Assembly (NCBI GenBank): GCA_964017045.1
Contig: OZ024807.1
Span: 22,052,553 to 22,116,552, forward strand
Source of the DNA: Omphiscola glabra
Lineage: Eukaryota > Mollusca > Gastropoda > Lymnaeidae
Length of the DNA stretch: 64,000 nucleotides
Direction: 5' to 3'
Below the pieces are notes generated by a model, which saw only the letters and a program-made list of their open reading frames with translations, was not told where the DNA came from and did no database searches. The translations under genes were made by a program, and so were the position numbers. Shown piece by piece: positions 10,801 through 22,704 of the stretch (position 1 is its first letter; each line of letters starts with the position of its first letter).

Positions 10801-13800
10801 ATAAGTAAGATGCGCGAAACGAGGCGCTTGCAAGAAATAGGACATTGCTTCAGGCCAATTTTAACCGGGAGACGTATTTCTCCTGAGTGAAGTGCAGCCG
10901 AGAATACCATTCTAGGATCGGCTTTGAAAGCAATTTGATGAAGTGACCAGAGCTATGTCATCGTGTCGCTAAGACTGTAGGATGCCATACACGTATACAT
11001 AGTTACATTCATGATACAAATTTACTGATATATAGATATACATATTTATATATTTATAAATACTATAAATAACCAAATATAATAACACATACACACACAC
11101 ATACAGACATTCATATATATATATATATATATTTATATGTACATATATATATATATATGTAAGTGGAATTTCAAAGGAAGGTAAACATCAAATTAGCTGG
11201 CCAATGCTTGCTAATTATTCCTTACGCAATATCGGAACGACCTTTCTATAACTTATTGTATCACATTGTTGTTTGACTCACTGTATATATAATTTATTGC
11301 TTGTCATTCATTTTTTATTTTGTTCAACTAAGAAAATAATGTTACGTGTTAAATGTTATATTTGACAGGAAAGGGAGAAAAATATGGAGTATACTTAAAG
11401 ATTGTCTTTAAATTGTGTGATATAATCAACGTTGCATCTCTCAGAGTAGGTCAGTATCAGTCACAGTAGGTTAGTTTAATTGTGGTTTATAATCATAATA
11501 CCACACATAGGATTATTATACATGGACATTTTATCATAATCAATTAAAAAAGAAAACAAAATAAGATTAATTTAAAAAAAAAAAAAATAATAAAATGTTA
11601 AAATATTAATAAAATTACGGTTATTATTTGTTAGCATGTAATTTCTACAATAACTTTCATCGAAATAGATTAATGGTTCCATCTAGACGTTGTCTATTTA
11701 AAGAATACACACCGTTAAAAATAATATTTCTGTTAAAAGCGAAACGATCTCATTAACATTAAACAAGTATATTCAAAACTATTTCTTTCAAAAAATACAT
11801 GCATACGTTAATTTGTTTTTAAACCTGAATCCGGTAAATCTCGTGTTACAATTCTTAGCCACACTTACTGGTTTATTTATAAGCACTTTGTTTCTTTTCA
11901 CATTGTAGTTTTAAAAGTGCAAAATTCCAAAGTATTATTTTTTCTACGATAACTCAGAAATGCTGCATAGGGAATAAAAACGAGAGAAAGTCCGTACTTC
12001 ATGTCCATGTATGCATAATTATTTCTTTTTAATTCAAATTTGCAGTGGACTTGTACAGGTTTAATCTTTATAACAGGGATGTCAACAAAAGGGTAAGTCT
12101 ACATAATTCAATGATTATTAAACACTTTTGAAATGATTCAAAGACTGTGCCTTGTGTTTGTTACTCTACAACCTTGCATTGACGACACACACACATTCGT
12201 TAGCGGACGACAATGTTAGATTCCAAGATCTCTTAGTTGTCCGCAGAGTAAGAGGGTCCTTGGTTGAGTACGCATAGTCCCGGCTATACGTGTTGCCATC
12301 GGGCACCATATCGTTCGTCATATATTTACTAGCACACCGCTCTCTACTTAAGATGTATTATATTCTTTTGGCTTTGTGTATGTGACCAGTACTGGTGTTT
12401 GTGAGCAGTACTGATGTGTGCAATCAGTTTGGTGTATGCAATCAGTTCGGTTTGTGCAATCGGTTCAGGTGATTGCAGTCAGCTCTGGTGTGTGCAATCA
12501 ATTCTGGTGTGTGCAATCAAATCCGGTGTGTGATATATGTTCTAGTGTTCAGAAGTATTGTTGGTTGCATCAGTAATATTGTTTGCGATCAGAACTGGTG
12601 TGTGAGATTAGTACTGGCGTATGGGATTTTTACAGTTGTGTGAGATCATAATCGGTATTTGATAATAGTACTGGTGTGTGAAGATCAGTACTGTTTGGTA
12701 CATTTGCTGTGATCATTGTGGTCTTATCGTTTTGATACAAATGTTCAGTCACCTGGAACGAATACAAATAAGTCTAATGGGACCCGAGTGCAAATGGCGA
12801 CGCTGAGTGTCCGGGTCCATTTTGGCTAATGCTATTGGGGATGTCATTTGTTGTTATTTTATTTTAGTTAAACCAAAGAATTAAGTTTACGACCATATAG
12901 TCCATTCAATTATCATTTATTTTGTTACCACATTTTGTCTTACAAACCAAACAATAATATTTCAAATAGTTATTTAATCCCAACATCTCACTTCTGGTAC
13001 GAATAGCGACTTCGTTTTACTACCATCAAGACCAATGTCCAAATTTAGATTTAAAAAAAAAACGAAATGCAAAACAATATGGACTTTTTTTTTATAGTGT
13101 TTCATTTATTTTCACACACATCATTATTTGTGCGAATTCATTTGATTTGTCATTAATACTACAGACTATGCTAAACATTCATTAAAAAAATATAAGCACT
13201 TATAATATAATATATATTATATATTCAGGCATTAATATTTTTAATCATAATAATATATTGCTTTATGATGCTACTATTTTTAAAAAAAACTACAAAAACA
13301 GCGAAGTTGAAACAATCATGGCAGTTTCTTTCTTCCTCAGAATCTAATGCGTAGACAACGTAAGTTAAAACTAACTATATACCAAGTATTCAAGGAGATA
13401 TAATTATATGGGCATACATATTATATATATATATATATATTAATCTAAATAATTGGAACGTTTGTTGATTACATCATACTTATTCATGTTCAGCATATAG
13501 ATAAATATTCTTACAAAGACAACATTTTTAAAATAGAAACCATTAAGATATCTAAATTATGCGTAAAACGTGTAAACAGGCCGTCATAAATTTACAACTT
13601 CACTTGCTTAGTTGCAATATTTTTTTCTATAATAGCTTCTTATTTGTTGGATTTTAAGTCAGTGCACTAAAAAAATCTCTTTGGTTAGTAATTTATTGAC
13701 AAATATAAAAAGGAAATTTTTTGATTGACAAACTAGAACCCTGGAGGGTTGGCGTAACGGCAGGCTACGACCCGAACAGTGGATGGAGTGCCGGGGGCAA

Positions 13801-13903
13801 CTTCGGTTACGAGAAGGGAAAGCTCAACGTCGGAGGCGGCTTCAACTACAACAAACCAGCTGGCACGTCCTATTACGTTGGTCTCACATATAAGTTCAGA
13901 TAG
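4843..13903 (+). CDS. Gene A: secreted prepro-protein with Gly-rich C-terminal domain, nine exons
   Basis: Exons: 4843-4899, 5912-6083, 8055-8138, 9577-9660, 10261-10344, 11369-11449, 12046-12092, 13341-13359, 13737-13903, all with GT/AG borders and consistent phases, giving about 264 residues. Exon 1 is a signal peptide (MRACVLFVWLLNVASG). Exon 2 is Gly-rich and ends in VSRDAPPDD. Exons 3-6 form a helical domain with three Cys (NLC, KEC, KLC). Exons 7-8 give a linker with NKR and MRRQ, likely proprotein-convertase sites. Exon 9 is a 54-residue Gly/aromatic domain with alternating strands ending TYKFR. I chose the ATG at 4843 because gene B starts there; an in-frame ATG lies at 4819. A polyadenylation signal is at 13913-13918. 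The family is unrecognised. Attacin-like secreted effector is the closest analogy, from architecture only. Confidence 0.85.
5285..5472 (+). mobile_element. SPIN-like hAT MITE in intron 1 of gene A
   Basis: Ends CAGTGGTTCTCAA and GGGAACCACTG. The interior holds CCTAAGACCATCGGAAAA and GGAACTGTATTAAAG, which I recall as typical of SPIN/OC1 hAT elements. Imperfect 8-bp target copies (ATTTAAAG at 5277-5284, CTTTAAAT at 5473-5480) flank it. A second copy occupies the matching site in gene B in the opposite orientation. Confidence 0.85.
6905..7246. repeat. 13-bp minisatellite in intron 2 of gene A
   Basis: About 25 copies of the 13-bp unit CCAACTACACCTG, very uniform. The flanks are a degenerate CA-rich sequence whose counterpart in gene B (about 31100-31280) is not expanded, so this is a recent local expansion. 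Confidence 0.9.
8875..9233. mobile_element. Non-autonomous hAT element in intron 3 of gene A (359 bp)
   Basis: Starts CAGGGGTGGGCAAAC and ends GTTTGCCCATCCCTG, with sub-terminal GCGGCCC blocks. A perfect 8-bp target duplication CCTTAAGG lies at 8867-8874 and 9234-9241. No transposase frame is present. A 371-bp relative sits at 37083. Confidence 0.9.
11106..11160. repeat. TA/CATA microsatellite
   Basis: Alternating TA runs in intron 5 of gene A. Confidence 0.85.
12370..12700. repeat. 19-20-bp minisatellite in intron 7 of gene A
   Basis: Degenerate copies of a unit like GTGTGTGCAATCAGTTCTG. The same intron of gene B holds a longer, more uniform version (38222-39160), so the repeat predates the A/B duplication. 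Confidence 0.8.
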
Positions 13904-13912
13904 AATCGTTGA

Positions 13913-13918
13913 AATAAA
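13913..13918 (+). terminator. Polyadenylation signal of gene A
   Basis: AATAAA ten bases after the stop codon, in a GTTGAAATAAA context kept in genes B and C. Confidence 0.75.
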
Positions 13919-13987
13919 CGGAACCACCAACAAAGGACATTTACTATTTTAATAAACTTTTAATTCCTTCTATTTGCTTGTTAAGTA

Positions 13988-13989
13988 TA

Positions 13990-14036
<47 letters not shown>
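13988..14036. repeat. (AT)n microsatellite
   Basis: About 20 AT units just after the 3' end of gene A. Confidence 0.95.
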
Positions 14037-14040
<4 letters not shown>

Positions 14041-14448
14041 GTACATTTTTTATTTAGTGCCATTTTATTTACTTTGAATGTTATTCTTGATTTCAAAACC
14101 ACCTCTTATGCAAAATGAGACTTAATCGATCAAATATATGCCATTAAAAAAAAAAGAAAAAAAGAGTGATGAAAAAAATTAGCAAAAAAACCACCAAAAA
14201 AAACATTTTTAAAGATTACACAAACCGCATACCCAAACTTGAAAAAAATTCCTGTTGTGTCCTTATATGACACAAACAAATAAAAAATCAAATCTTGATT
14301 TCATGCCACGGCTATTTTGGTTATAAACGTTTAACATTAGTTAATATTTGCGATCTGCAATGAACGTCTCTTCTGTGTTTTGAACATTAATAAATCTTAC
14401 TAGAATATTATTTAATCTAGGTATACAAATGAGTCGACAATATAGTTT
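14037..14448. other. Intergenic DNA, no gene seen
   Basis: A-rich 3' flank of gene A. Parts resemble the DNA after gene B (44160-44400), for example the CTTAATCGATCAAA-like block. Confidence 0.5.
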
Positions 14449-14612
14449 CTGGGTAGCTGAGTGGTCTAAGCTGACGCAATCTAAACAGCTGGTGGCCTTG
14501 AGTTCAGAACTCACGAAAGCCAACATCCCAAGCAATGGGTAGATGGGTCGGCAAACTCTGAATTCAAACGACGAGCCAAAATGATCTATAAATGATCATG
14601 GGCTCTCACATA
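14449..14612 (+). mobile_element. tRNA-derived SINE
   Basis: TAGCTGAGTGG at about 14454 fits a Pol III A box and GAGTTCAGAACTC at about 14500 a decayed B box, spaced as in a tRNA-derived head. A unique body and a short A-rich tail follow. It is not an intact tRNA gene: the arms do not pair properly and it continues into a SINE-like body. Confidence 0.6.
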
Positions 14613-15744
14613 TGAAAAAAACAACAACAAATTCTTAGATAGTTTAGCTCAGTATAAGAGAACATTGTGTTGAGTGTTTATTTACTTTGACGTGTGAAGA
14701 GTATTATTATTAAATAATCAGTCCTAGGCCATGGTAGCCAAACTTTATTCAAAATAGCTACAGTTGTTTTGAATGAAAAGTAAAATTCACCACACTATAT
14801 ATTAATCATTAAACACTGTTATTAAATAAATTAAAATAAAGAACTAAGACATTTTTTTAACACCCTGCACAACGCTTGTTTCCATTTTCTTACTCTAGGT
14901 ACAGCTCATCACGGCCTCTAAGTATTCATATCATCACTAAATTCGAAATATCTAATTTGGCTTTATTAATTTCTTTTTGTATATAGCCGATTTACAAGGG
15001 GAATTTATTCAATGAGGAAATTAAATGGAAAAAAAAAAAAACGATTTTTCCAAATTTAAAATTTAGATCCCCTCAGCCATTAGTAGCACTTCTTCAACCA
15101 TTTTAGTTTTGCAACAGACATGCAGAGTTCAACATATATCTTTGAATCAACACTAAAATAATAAAACTAACACAATTTATGACACTGTTCACTTTACTAA
15201 TAAAAGTTAGATTAACTTTCATAATTTTAGAATAATTTTAGTTGTACATATTTTTAATTTGTTATACAATTATGTGGGAAAACCCACTTTGGCACTCTTA
15301 AGAGGTCCATTTTCCAAGTGCATATTGAGACCAATTGAGAGAAGTATATCATCCAGTGAGTGCATATTTATTGCCCTCTTCTTTCTAATTTTAATTGTTA
15401 GCGACCTTATATCTGTAATATAAAAAATATTTGGTAAATGTTCGATCTCTAGATAAATTATTGTTAAACCATTTCTACAATAGGAACGAACTAAAACTGA
15501 AAAACAAAAGAAACAAAACTAAACCTGATATTTTACATTGGTGATATGTAATATTTATCAAGCGTACTTGAATCTTATTTAAACTGGTAATGCGAAAAAG
15601 GTGTCAATATCATCAAATAAAAAAATGGATCATAAAATAAAACACATATTACATTTACAACAGGAATTTTAAAAATTACAAATTTGAATGAAGTAAAGCA
15701 GAAACTTGACCACCAAAGTGTTTATTATAAACCTGCCATAAGCA
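14613..15744. other. 3' flank of gene A shared with gene B
   Basis: No gene seen. Stretches such as AGAGAACATTGTGTTGAG (14659) and TTTGACGTGTGAAG (14685) align with 45110-45140 after gene B, and similarity fades at about 15320, marking the 3' end of the segmental duplication. Confidence 0.6.
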
Positions 15745-16650
15745 ATTGAGGATGCTATCTTACTTTAAGGGACTTGACCATCACCTAGACATCCCTAAAA
15801 ATATGCCTAGCACTATCCAACCACACCTTATGAGAAAGAAACGTTCCTGGTTAGGTGTAAATTCAAATATTCAAGATTGGATCCTGACATTTTTAATAAA
15901 TCGTCCACAATATGTCAAGGTAAATGACCAATTATATATAACCAAAAAAGTAAACCCCAGGGCGCACTAAGGTTGCGTTCTCTCCCCAGTCCTGTATACA
16001 AAATATACCAAAAATATTCAAAGCCCCAGCGACACCGTTCCAATGATAAAATGTGCTGATGATACCACTATCATTGGCTTAATATCTGACAGAGAAAGCC
16101 TATACAGCAAATTAGTTATATATTGGTGCGATGAAAATTGTCTCCAGGTGAATGTCTAAAAAAACAAAGGAAATGGCTAATTTCAGGAGTGGGAAACACC
16201 ACATTTACAGATCTCAACATAAACAATCAAAGTCGAGAGAAGTAGAGGCATACAAGTACTTAGGTGTCACCATTAATAAAGAGTTAACATGGTACGAACT
16301 AGGCCAAATGCAATTTATAAAATTAAAACAAAGACTTGTGTACCTTAAGAAAACTGTTACATTTTGGCGTACACAAACAATTTATTGACTTAATCTACAG
16401 GGCAAGCACTGGAAGCCTACTTAATTTCAGTATTTCGTGCTGGTGTTGGAATTCATCGTCCGATATTAAAAGCCGAATACACAGACTAATAAAAAAAGCT
16501 AGGAACATAACACATACTAACCATCCTTCATCGGAAGATCTATTTGAAGAAAGATGTTATTGAAAAGCCAAACATATTTTGTATGGGACATCCCCCACTC
16601 TCCATAAAAGAGTCCTAGGATCGGACCATTTTGGACCAAATCTTTCTCTC
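15745..16650 (+). pseudogene. Non-LTR retrotransposon reverse transcriptase remnant
   Basis: Broken frames spell late reverse-transcriptase motifs: a SWL/LINRPQYVKVN block (15840-15930), GC.LSPVLYT (15970), a decayed catalytic motif reading CADDT for usual YADD-type (16052), AYKYLGVTIN (16250), and a thumb-like KQRLVYLKKTVTFW and YRASTGSLLNFSISCW block (16325-16440). Several frameshifts and stops separate them, so it is inactive. The pattern is nearest the CR1/Rex-type LINEs, from memory. The 5' part is missing. Confidence 0.8.
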
Positions 16651-16679
16651 AAGGTGAGGACAGAAGGATATAACAATTA

Positions 16680-17060
16680 TTTTTCAATCTATTTCATGTG
16701 CATCAATTTAGCATGGTCTATTTTAGGTGCATCCATTTAGCATGGTCTATTTCAGGTGCATCCATTTAGCAGTCTATTTCAGGTGCATCCATTTAACATA
16801 GTCTATTTATTCAGGTGCATCCATTTAGCATTGTCTATTTCAGAGGCATCCATTTAGTATAGTCTATTTCAGGTGCATCCATTTAGCATAGTATATTTCA
16901 GGTGCATCCATTTAGCATTGTCTATTTCAGGTGCATCCATTTAGCATAGTCTATTTCAGGTGCATCCATTTAGCATAGTCTATTTCAGGTGCATCCAATT
17001 AGCATAGTCTCTTTCAGGTACATCCATGTAGTAGAGTCTATTTCAGGTGCGTCCATTTTA
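16680..17060. repeat. 29-bp minisatellite
   Basis: About 13 copies of a 29-bp unit containing TCTATTTCAGGTGCATCCAT, directly after the LINE remnant. Confidence 0.9.
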
Positions 17061-17638
17061 TTTTTATTTTTTCTATATAAATGAGCTATATTAATGTACG
17101 TTAGCTTCAGTGTAATGTTTTCAATTGAATTGCTGTACTATATATCATGCACTGTATTATCATGATAAGCTCAATGGTGGGATGTAAGTCCTTGTTATCT
17201 ATTTTCCCGATAGTAACGTGTCTTATGTCGCTTCATTATGGGACTATGTTTCTATTTCTAGAAAACACAAAGAAATTAATTTAATATTCGTCTCAAATAT
17301 TTTGATAGGGCACCTAAGCGTTAAGGCTCCACGGCGATACTTAGCATATAAACAATTTGTTTTGAGCTTTAGTGAAAAGATTAATAAGATACAGTCAGTA
17401 TTTTAATAGGAGATATTTTAAAGTCGACTCATTCACCAAGGCTTCACCCGATCCCTCATCCGATTTACATCTTTTAAGATCTTCTTTAAATTTCTAGCAT
17501 ACATAAATACCAACGAGGATTTTGATCGTTTATTCATTTTTATCCTTAAAACTTCTTTTTGTGTATTTAATTATGTATATATATATTTTTTTTTAAAATT
17601 ATGTCCTAAAATTACTTTTATTTTGTTTATTTTATTAT
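17061..17638. other. Intergenic DNA, no feature seen
   Basis: AT-rich. One 62-codon open frame has no homology signal that I recognise. Confidence 0.4.
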
Positions 17639-17940
17639 ATCCTTAGAGCTATTTCTTTATTTATTATATCCTTAGAACTATTTCTTTATTTATTATATCT
17701 TTAGAACTATTTCTTTATTTATTATATCCCGATACCGGTGGGATTTATTTTCCTTGTTGGGTTTCAATTCCAGTGGGATCCCGTTTCCTGTAGGGATACC
17801 GATCCCTGTGTGATCTTGTTTTTTGGTGGGATCCTAATCCCGTTGGGCTTTCACTGTTCGATAGGACACTCTTCTCCGATTGAATATTGTTTCCCGATAG
17901 GATCCTGATGCCGGTTTGATCTCGTTACCCGAGGGATTTG
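17639..17940. repeat. Two short tandem arrays
   Basis: Three copies of a TTATTATATCCTTAGA-type unit (17639-17730) are followed by a degenerate array of about 17 bp built on GATCCCG and GTGGGAT (17727-17940). Confidence 0.65.
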
Positions 17941-19340
17941 TGCTTTGTACGCTTTCGAGAGTAACGGCGAACACGTTATAAGCCATAGCTTATCGACCTT
18001 AACATCTTTGTGTGTTACTTTTAAAATGGATGATTTGCCACCATAATGAGTTGATAAACGACAATAGAGTGGATATCCGTAATTGCCAGTGACAGTCTCC
18101 GCAAGTAAATCTATTGGGTATAGTTTTGGTACATTTGTTAAAAGACCAACATGGTGATCTGTTATTGAGTTAGCCACGATGGCCATGAATCATGTTTTTG
18201 GTGACGCCACGTGGGCCATGAATCACGCTTTTGGTGACGCCACCTTGGCCATGAATCACGTTGTAAGTAACGCCACGATGGCCATGAATCACGTTTTTGT
18301 TGACGACACGTGGACCCTGAATGACGTTTTTGACTTCAAATAAGAATCAATCGATGGCGACATCTGTTATTTCTTCTGAGATGACCTGACCAATTGTATC
18401 TGCTCTGTCTTTTTCGATCAACAAAGTCACAATGTGTGCTTCTGGCAATAGTCTCTTTTGCAATTCATTGGAATAGATCCAACAGAGTGTATCTCTATAA
18501 ACTTGATGCTTGACAATGAAATATATGGCTGATTCCAATTCTTATTTAAATAGACGCGCGGAAATATCACAATGATCGCATTGTCAACATAACAAACGTT
18601 ATTGTATTTCATTCCACATAGGCGTTCATGTCAAGGTAATAGAAAAATCTAGGCAGCCATAAGCGCAAACATATGTCGCTGTATCTAGTGCGTATTTATG
18701 CATTGGCCAAGGAATCCCGCTAAATGTGGCCGGTAGTATGATAGTTTTTACAAATTCATTTAGATTCAGTGTCATCATTAACAACTGAATCGCGAAATGT
18801 AAATGTTCTTTGCAACGCAACCGGGTTTGATTTAGTCGAATGTTGAGGAGTCGTTCGTTTTCGATTATCGCATCCATATCGACAATATATTTATGGAACA
18901 ATTGTAGACTTTTCAAGATATGCTTTTTCGCGTTTTCATGAATCCTTAATCGCTATGAAAAGTTATCCATGGCACTGACTTTCTTATTCGATTCCACATA
19001 AGTTTGTTGATTTCTAACTTTTATGTTGAAATGAAATCCATCTTCTCCTTGCCAAAATAAAATGGGATATTGCAATCCGCCTTATGAGCGATGTGTTTCT
19101 GAGACTCGCTGGACATAAACATTTCTGAGATGAATTTTTTTTATCATGTGATTTAAAGTCATTTCCAAATATAAAGATCGCAGCGTCATAAATTGTTGGT
19201 CCATTGTACTGTCGTTCGTGTTTTGTCTGCTCGATTTACAGCTTTGTCGTTATCAGATGCCTCTTTTTCAAGTGCATTTCTGAACAATCGAATCAATTCG
19301 TTGTGTTCATAGCTCTGTTTTGAATTTTATTTTATACCTC
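17851..19340 (-). pseudogene. Decayed Helitron Rep/helicase-type protein
   Basis: On the minus strand, pieces in the usual Helitron order run from 19340 down to 17851: a NRADKT..QYNGPTIYDAA block (about 19250-19180), a block resembling the common WQGEDGYHFNI segment (about 19050), LFHKYIVDMDAIIENERL with NQTRLR and TIILPATFSG (18626-18916), NELQKRLLPEAHIV with a spoiled HUH motif (18347-18538), and GNYGYPLYCR then KLWLITCSPLLSKAYKAQI (17940-18110). Frameshifts separate them, the catalytic HxH is changed and the helicase part is absent. Recognition is by family pattern from memory. The element is dead. Confidence 0.75.
18178..18332. repeat. 33-bp tandem repeat inside the Helitron remnant
   Basis: Four to five copies of a 33-bp unit with GGCCATGAATCACG and GGTGACGCCACG split two Helitron-derived blocks. 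Confidence 0.85.
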
Positions 19341-19349
19341 ATATAAGCA

Positions 19350-19960
19350 ACAAAAAAAAATAGCACAATTTAGGGCCCCCGGCCCCAAAGGGAATATTGT
19401 AAAATGGTTTAACTAATTCAGAAACCTATATTTTATTTCACAAACAAACTCAAATGTCTCCATTTGAAATTGAACATATTCCATCAACATAAAGAATAGC
19501 TCTTTTTGAAATATGTATATATATTTTTCATATGAGTAAAAACGAGTTTACGGCCTTAGGCCCCAAACGGAATATTGTAAAATGGTTGTTATAATTCAGA
19601 AACATTTACCGGTGTGCGCAAAACAACTCAACAAAAAACTTTTACCGGATGAATGATAAAATTCCAACGCTTACGGAAATATATATTTATATAGCTCATT
19701 TAAGAAGGCCCAAAACTAAGTATTGTAAAATGATTATAATAATTCAGAAACATGTTCATGCTTTCAGACAACAAATGACCTAAGTCTTATCGCACTGGGA
19801 AGAACGCATACGGGACAACCATACATACACACATTCATCTTTATAGATATAGATGATGAATGTTTATATGTTCTAAATACAAATAAAGTAGCTGCCCCGG
19901 TGGTACACGTTCCAAGTAGCTGTCCCGGTGGTACACGTTCCAAGTAGCTGCTGAAAGTCA
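19350..19960. repeat. Dispersed repeat, first cluster
   Basis: Blocks around GGAATATTGTAAAATGG and AATTCAGAAAC recur three times here (about 19390, 19570, 19720) and again at 35030 and 35200 in gene B. A CAACTAACAAAA..ACGGATGAA segment is shared with 33850 and 35090. Probably fragments of one non-autonomous element of unknown type. A 28-bp duplication lies at 19889-19945. Confidence 0.6.
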
Positions 19961-20940
19961 GATGCATGCGTATACAAAATACGACTTTAGAATTAACCAA
20001 AAATGTTTAAGTTTTCTTTTCCTTACACTATTTAAATTAATTTGTTTGTGTTTTTAAATCCATTATATTAACTCCGCTGTTGTTTGTGTATTTGTTTGTT
20101 GCTGTCTATTAAAATCTTCGAATGAATAATTTTAAAATTCCCGTCAACCTATCAAGCTAAAACTTGGCACATAGACACAATGCCTATGACGTAAAATTCA
20201 AACGCCAATCCTTAAAAAATATTTTTAAAAAAAAATCTTTGTCAAGGTGAAGATGAATAAAATATGATGTCACTTGTTTCACGAAATAAAATTCCGACAA
20301 ATGCACAAAATGCGTTTGGTGCGTAATATTGTATTGTGTTTTTCTATAATAGAAATAAATATGCGGTGTAAAAGCGGGTATGTCACTAGAATATGAATAA
20401 ATAATAACATCAATTTAAAAAAAAAAGAATATAAAGGATTTATATGAAAGACTTTTTTTAGGGTTTGTTTAATTTAAATTAGTATTACAACACAGACACT
20501 TAGTGCACATGAGTTGCAGGAACTCTGATCAGAGCCAGGGTAATACATGCCGTCATGTTCGAAATAAAAAAAAATTAAAAAAAACAAAAAATTATTAAAT
20601 CTTTATAATAACCATGTTGCTTTAATCAATTAAGAATTTTTTTTAAAATCTAGTGAAGATCTTTTAATGTCTGAGAAGCCAGATACGTGGCATCAGAATA
20701 TCAATTTTGGTCTAACATAAAAAAAAAAATCATGTAAACATCAATAAACAAATTTCGAACATCAATTTGAACGTATAATAAAACTTGCAAACATTAATAA
20801 ACGTATATAAAGCTTGTACATATCTGTCGTGGCAACGGCGATTTTTTTTTCTTGAGTAAAGCAAGTTTAGGAAAATATTTCAAACATTACTATTTGAAAA
20901 AAAATGTGATGTTTTACGGAACAAAACGACAAAAGATTTC
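19961..20940. other. Upstream flank of gene B
   Basis: No gene seen. Segments match 3540-4500 upstream of gene A, including AATCCATTATATTAAC and relatives of the 30-bp minisatellite. Confidence 0.55.
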
Positions 20941-20974
20941 AATTCAACGGTGAAAGAAAAGTATCGGAACATGA

Positions 20975-21081
20975 CAATTGACACTCGATGGTAAAGGAGC
21001 TGGTATCGATTCTGAAATTAAACGAGGACACGCGTTAAGTCCGGATTGGCTGCTTTCGTCACTCACCACATGGTATAAATA
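20975..21081 (+). promoter_or_regulatory. Promoter of gene B: conserved box and TATA box
   Basis: TATAAATA at 21074-21081, 86 bp before the ATG. The upstream block (about 21029-21062) repeats the gene A pattern CACGCG, AAGTCCGG and TTTCGTCAC at the same distance from the TATA box. It looks intact although the last exon of the gene is damaged. Confidence 0.75.
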
Positions 21082-21424
21082 AGGTGGATGCATCGTAGAC
21101 TATCAAGCTGTCTCAGAAGGCATTGGCGATCCAAGGCAATAGACACGTTTCAAAGAACACCACAAAATGAGAGTCTTGGTAATCTTTGTGTTGCTGTTGC
21201 ATGCTTCGGGCTGCCATTCGGTAAGTTCTGCTACTTTGCTTATTGTAATGTTAAGGCGTTTTAGTTCATGCTTTAAAAAAAAAGGTTATGGAGATCGAGC
21301 TTAACCCATTCCCCCCCTCCCTCCCCCAACCTTTTTTTAGCCTGTGGTTTCTTTAGGTAAATAATAATTCAAAACAAACATTGTTTGCTTGCCTCTTTTT
21401 TTTCCCTTAATATGAAAAAGAATA

Positions 21425-21729
21425 CATATGTTGGTAGGTGTATACTATAACTTAAAATACTCACCCATATATTGGTTAAGTGTATATATTAAAATACTCA
21501 CATATATATTGATAGGTGTACACATTAAAATACTCATAAATATATTGGTCGATATACATATTAAAATACTAACACGTACATTGGTAGGTATACATATACA
21601 AATACACCTATATGGGTAGGTATACATATACACATACACCTATATGGGTAGGTATACATATACAAATACACCTATATGGGTAGGTATACATACATTAAAA
21701 TACTAACACCTATATTGATAGCTGTACAT
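21425..21729. repeat. 32-36-bp minisatellite in intron 1 of gene B
   Basis: About nine copies of a unit with GGTAGGTATACATAT and TTAAAATACTCACA. Similar units resume at 26895-26960 after the inserted retroelements, so the array was split by the insertion. Confidence 0.8.
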
Positions 21730-21841
21730 ATTCATGACGCTCTCAAAAACAGCCAGACACTGGAGTCCTTTAAAACAAATTTAAAAACGTATCTATTTCG
21801 CAAACACCTGCTGGGGTTATGGTGTCTACTGTCTTTTCCAG
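21730..21841 (+). mobile_element. LINE 3' end, left part
   Basis: The first 110 bases read as the C-terminus of a non-LTR reverse-transcriptase protein (TLESFKTNLKTYLFRKHL). The frame is interrupted by the LTR element at 21842 and resumes at 26806, with the 4-bp target CCAG at 21838-21841 and 26802-26805. Confidence 0.75.
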
Positions 21842-22444
21842 TGTTATAAGGGATGACGTATTTTGAGACACACTTTGCCCGCCTTCCACGTGCATGACCT
21901 CTTTCAAGTCGGTCCCGTGTTGGGGCGGCTAGAAAAAATATCCCTTTGATGATACTTTTGTTTACTATCATCCGTTTCTGTGGAACATGATAGAACAATC
22001 TAGAAAATGTTGAAAGCAGTAAGACTGTGTGTTCCATTTCCAGAATGATCATCTGAAACTGCCTATAAAAAGGGCTGACTGATAGAGAGGGGAGAGATGT
22101 TCCTTTCCTTGATTACGAGGCATGCTATGTGTCATTATACTTTGTTGTGTGTAGAGATTTTCATTTCCTCGTACAATTTTGTGCTCATTGTATTTTTATA
22201 TACAGTACCGGTACCAGCAAATCTGTAAGTTTATAATTTTAATCATATTTTCTCTTGCTGTTATTATTTAATTGAAGTTCCCAAATTAAAAAGTTATTAA
22301 TTGTAATTAGCTCTGGCCTTAATTGTCGTTTTATTTGTTATTATTTTTAACCTTTGGTATCGTCCTTTATTATTTACTGTTTCTAGAACGAGCCCTAGAC
22401 AAAACAACAGAGATTAAATTATCCATCTATAACGGTCCGTAATA
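21842..22444 (+). repeat. 5' LTR of the Gmr1-like element
   Basis: Starts TGTTATAAGG after the target site and ends CGGTCCGTAATA, defined by identity with the 3' fragment. TATAAAA at 22064-22070 is a likely LTR promoter TATA box. The end is not the usual CA. Confidence 0.75.
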
Positions 22445-22704
22445 AATTGTGGGCTCTTCCGTGGATATATAGAATCCATACTTTTATAAATACACCAATA
22501 CTAAATTGAGTGTTTGTGGATTTTTGACCCACTGTTTTCTTTAATTTACTCAGACTAAATTTAGTATACGATACCATATATTTTTTAACGATACCAATAA
22601 CAGAGCTAGTTGCAATTTATTTTTGAAATTCTATTTTTTATAAGTGTGTTCACTAAGCTTGAACATTTATAAAACTTATATTGTTATAATTTGCCTGTGT
22701 CAAA

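Noticed and set aside
13733..13933. Minus-strand open frame of 66 codons
   Set aside because: Shadow of the GC-richer last exon of gene A.
14449..14530. tRNA gene
   Set aside because: A-box and partial B-box are present, but the cloverleaf does not pair and the unit runs on into a SINE body.
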